A DNA stretch of 5,849 nt from Cyanobacteria bacterium UBA11153 (GTDB taxonomy: Bacteria > Cyanobacteriota > Cyanobacteriia > Cyanobacteriales > Coleofasciculaceae), in NCBI GenBank assembly GCA_003511885.1, contig DOIX01000058.1, forward strand, positions 572-6,420. The letters run 5' to 3'. The position numbers and the translations under genes were made by a program. A model generated the notes under the pieces. That model was not told the origin of the DNA, made no database searches, and was given only the letters and a program-made list of their open reading frames with translations. Within the stretch, counting starts at the first letter, position 1. Each line of letters starts with the position of its first letter. This document shows, piece after piece, positions 4,320 to 5,849 of the stretch.

Positions 4320-5660
4320 ATGAAAAATAACGAACAAACTATTGATTACTTAAGAACAACAACAGCGATTCGAGAAAGATGCGATCGCATTTACAACTTA
4401 ACCCTTTTGAATAAATCCTATCATTTTCGCTGTAACTTAAGCAAATTAGACAGAGTAGCCGATTATGTCATTGATGTAATTAACCAAGAATATCCCGATT
4501 TTAATATCCCTTTTCACAGTCGATGGCGACATTTTGAGGCAAAGAATATCCCGCGTTTAGCAGAATTAGAGCAAAAACTAATAGCATTTACACCACTAGA
4601 AAAACTCCAAATAAAATTCGATCTAGTAATTATTAGCGTACTTTTGGATGCAGGTGCAGGTGGAGATTGGGAATATAGAGAAACAGAGACAGGATTAATA
4701 TTCTCTCGTTCCGAAGGATTAGCGGTTGCCAGTTTCCGGATGTTTTGTCAAGGAATATTTTCCAGCAATCCCGATTATCCCCTACAAGCAGATGCCCAAG
4801 GACTGGAAAACTTAACTATCGATAAATTAGCAGCAGGATTTCAGGCAAGTGGCACTAATCCCCTGATTGGTTTACCAGGAAGATTAGAATTACTTCAGCG
4901 TTTAGGTACGGCCTTAGAAACCTTCCCCCAAATCTTCGGTAAAATAAATCCACGTCCCGGTAACTTAGCCAATTATTTATTGAATTTACCAATAGAGAAC
5001 GATCGCAAACCAGGCCAAAGCAATCAATCCTCAGTCCCCATAAACCAGATCCAGTCAAAAATTTACACAAATTCCCCCCAATCCCCACTCTCAGCTCCAA
5101 CAGTACTAACATCGATATTAGAAGGATTGGGAGACATTTGGCCTGGTCGAATTGCGATCGCATCGCCGACGCTGGGCGCGATCGCAAATGTTAATTTAGG
5201 AGATGTCTGGATTCATCCCGCACTCAAAGGAGATACACCATATCAAGAATATGTGCCATTTCACAAACTTTCCCAATGGTTAACTTATTCCCTGTTAGAG
5301 CCATTACAAGAATTTGGCATAGAAATTACCGACTTAGACGAATTAACTGGATTACCAGAATATCGCAACGGAGGATTATTTATAGACTTAGGACTCCTAG
5401 AACTAAAAGATATAACTACATTACAGCAACATCACCTACCCGGATCGGAAATTATCGTAGAATGGAGGGCGCTGACAGTCATTTTTTTAGATAAAATAGC
5501 CGAAATTATCCGACAAAAACTGAAACTGACACCTACAGAATTACCCCTAGTGAAAATATTGCAAGGAGGCACCTGGACAGCGGGAAGACGCATTGCTGCT
5601 AAATTGAGACAAGGAGGGATTCCCCCCATCCAAATTGAAAGCAACGGGACAGTATTTTAG
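4320..5660 (+). CDS. urc4: Urc4/Urg3 family protein (DUF1688), uracil catabolism (446 aa)
   Basis: The protein belongs to the DUF1688 family, the bacterial and fungal relatives of Urc4 (Lachancea kluyveri) and Urg3 (fission yeast). Recognised conserved blocks, in order: TTTAIRERC (13-21), PFHSRWRHFE (64-73), VLLDAGAG (107-114), RSEGLAVASF (130-139), NPLIGLPGR (180-188), WPGRIA (274-279), PFHKLSQWLTYSLLEPL (313-329), LTGLPEYRNGGLFID (342-356), EWRALTV (381-387) and GGTWTAGRRIAAKLR (416-430). In the yeast URC route Urc4 acts after Urc1; yeast urc4 mutants are reported to build up ribosylurea, so a ribosylurea-type compound is the likely substrate, but the catalytic residues are not established. 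A Ser/Pro/Gln/Asn-rich stretch at about 226-260 looks like an added linker. Length is otherwise normal. The start is the ATG at 4320, with no Shine-Dalgarno, right after the heptamer array. Glycine codons are mostly GGA (19 of 33). Three HIP1 sites lie inside (4381, 5154, 5178). Confidence 0.95.
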   Translation: MKNNEQTIDYLRTTTAIRERCDRIYNLTLLNKSYHFRCNLSKLDRVADYVIDVINQEYPDFNIPFHSRWRHFEAKNIPRLAELEQKLIAFTPLEKLQIKFDLVIISVLLDAGAGGDWEYRETETGLIFSRSEGLAVASFRMFCQGIFSSNPDYPLQADAQGLENLTIDKLAAGFQASGTNPLIGLPGRLELLQRLGTALETFPQIFGKINPRPGNLANYLLNLPIENDRKPGQSNQSSVPINQIQSKIYTNSPQSPLSAPTVLTSILEGLGDIWPGRIAIASPTLGAIANVNLGDVWIHPALKGDTPYQEYVPFHKLSQWLTYSLLEPLQEFGIEITDLDELTGLPEYRNGGLFIDLGLLELKDITTLQQHHLPGSEIIVEWRALTVIFLDKIAEIIRQKLKLTPTELPLVKILQGGTWTAGRRIAAKLRQGGIPPIQIESNGTVF

Positions 5661-5732
5661 TGATGGTTATTCGTTTTACGGGTAGCTGGGAAGTGTAACA
5701 GAGGCATCAATCTGGTCATAAAGGGCAAGATC

Positions 5733-5769
5733 GCTCATACTAGATGATAGACCCTGCGAGTATAGGAGC
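5733..5769. other. Bulged hairpin downstream of urc4
   Basis: GCTCATACT (5733-5741) pairs with AGTAT (5759-5763) and GAGC (5766-5769), nine pairs with a 2-nt bulge (AG, 5764-5765) and a 17-nt loop. It starts 73 bp after the urc4 stop. No T run follows on the + strand, so it is not a standard terminator. Confidence 0.4.
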
Positions 5770-5811
5770 ATTCTATATAGGGTTTGCTGAAAAAGTCTTT
5801 TCGTTCGGGGA

Positions 5812-5839
5812 GGGTGTGGGGTGTGGGGTGTGGGGTTTG
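5812..5839. repeat. GGGTGTG heptanucleotide array with G-quadruplex potential
   Basis: In sevens from 5812: three exact GGGTGTG units and GGGTTTG. With the GGGG at 5807-5810 just before it, the tract offers five runs of three or four G separated by 1-3 nt, which fits the usual G-quadruplex pattern. It is a perfect short STRR. Confidence 0.8.
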
Positions 5840-5849
5840 AAGAGTTTTC

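Larger units (their letters stand above)
5661..5849. other. Non-coding region after urc4
   Basis: No gene is supported in the last 189 bp. It holds a bulged hairpin (5733-5769), the palindrome CTATATAG (5773-5780), a small GAAAA/TTTTC inverted repeat (5789-5802) and a G-rich heptamer array at the right edge. The stretch GGGTTTGCTGAAAAAGTC (5780-5797) reminds me of ends of insertion sequences seen in cyanobacteria, but no transposase is present and this is from memory only. Confidence 0.55.

Noticed and set aside
4855..5187. Open frame of 110 codons antisense to urc4
   Set aside because: It lies wholly within the well-supported urc4 gene and has no recognisable features.
5676..5738. 20-residue minus-strand peptide (MSDLALYDQIDASV...) after urc4
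   Set aside because: Too short and without a ribosome binding site; it could be the remnant of a gene start, but nothing else supports that.

Overview
The window looks like a piece of a filamentous or large-genome cyanobacterial chromosome. The grounds are six copies of the HIP1 octamer GCGATCGC (at 1580, 1825, 2766, 4381, 5154 and 5178), an AT-leaning base composition, weak Shine-Dalgarno signals, and many intergenic tracts with a strict 7-bp period of the kind known as heptanucleotide STRRs in cyanobacteria. The genus cannot be named from the sequence alone.

Layout: 1-150 is an AT-rich upstream region with three TTTGTAA/TTACAAA half-sites. 151-336 (+) encodes a 61-residue single-span membrane protein of unknown role. 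475-1965 (-) is a full-length TldD-type metallopeptidase, convergent with the small gene. 1966-2306 is a G/T-rich intergenic region between two divergent genes. 2328-3593 (+) is a GTP-cyclohydrolase-II-like protein of the Urc1/Urg1 type. 3594-4319 is a 726-bp gap with no convincing gene, holding several heptamer arrays and a 129-nt imperfect inverted repeat. 4320-5660 (+) is a DUF1688 protein (Urc4/Urg3 family). 5661-5849 is non-coding, with a bulged hairpin and a G-rich heptamer array that could form a G-quadruplex.

The main biological content is the urc1/urc4 pair. In yeasts (URC1/URC4 of Lachancea kluyveri, urg1/urg3 of fission yeast) these families belong to the URC route of uracil breakdown, which starts from UMP made by uracil phosphoribosyltransferase (Urc6/Urg2) and releases the pyrimidine nitrogen. 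The two bacterial genes lie in the same order and orientation here. They are not a tight operon, and no phosphoribosyltransferase gene lies inside the window. The biochemistry of Urc1 and Urc4 is still only partly known, so a cyanobacterial version is the most interesting item present.

The two urc genes differ sharply in codon choice (glycine is mainly GGT in urc1 and mainly GGA in urc4). The strand composition flips from G/T-rich to A/C-rich within the repeat-filled gap between them. TldD and the small membrane protein have no evident link to uracil use.
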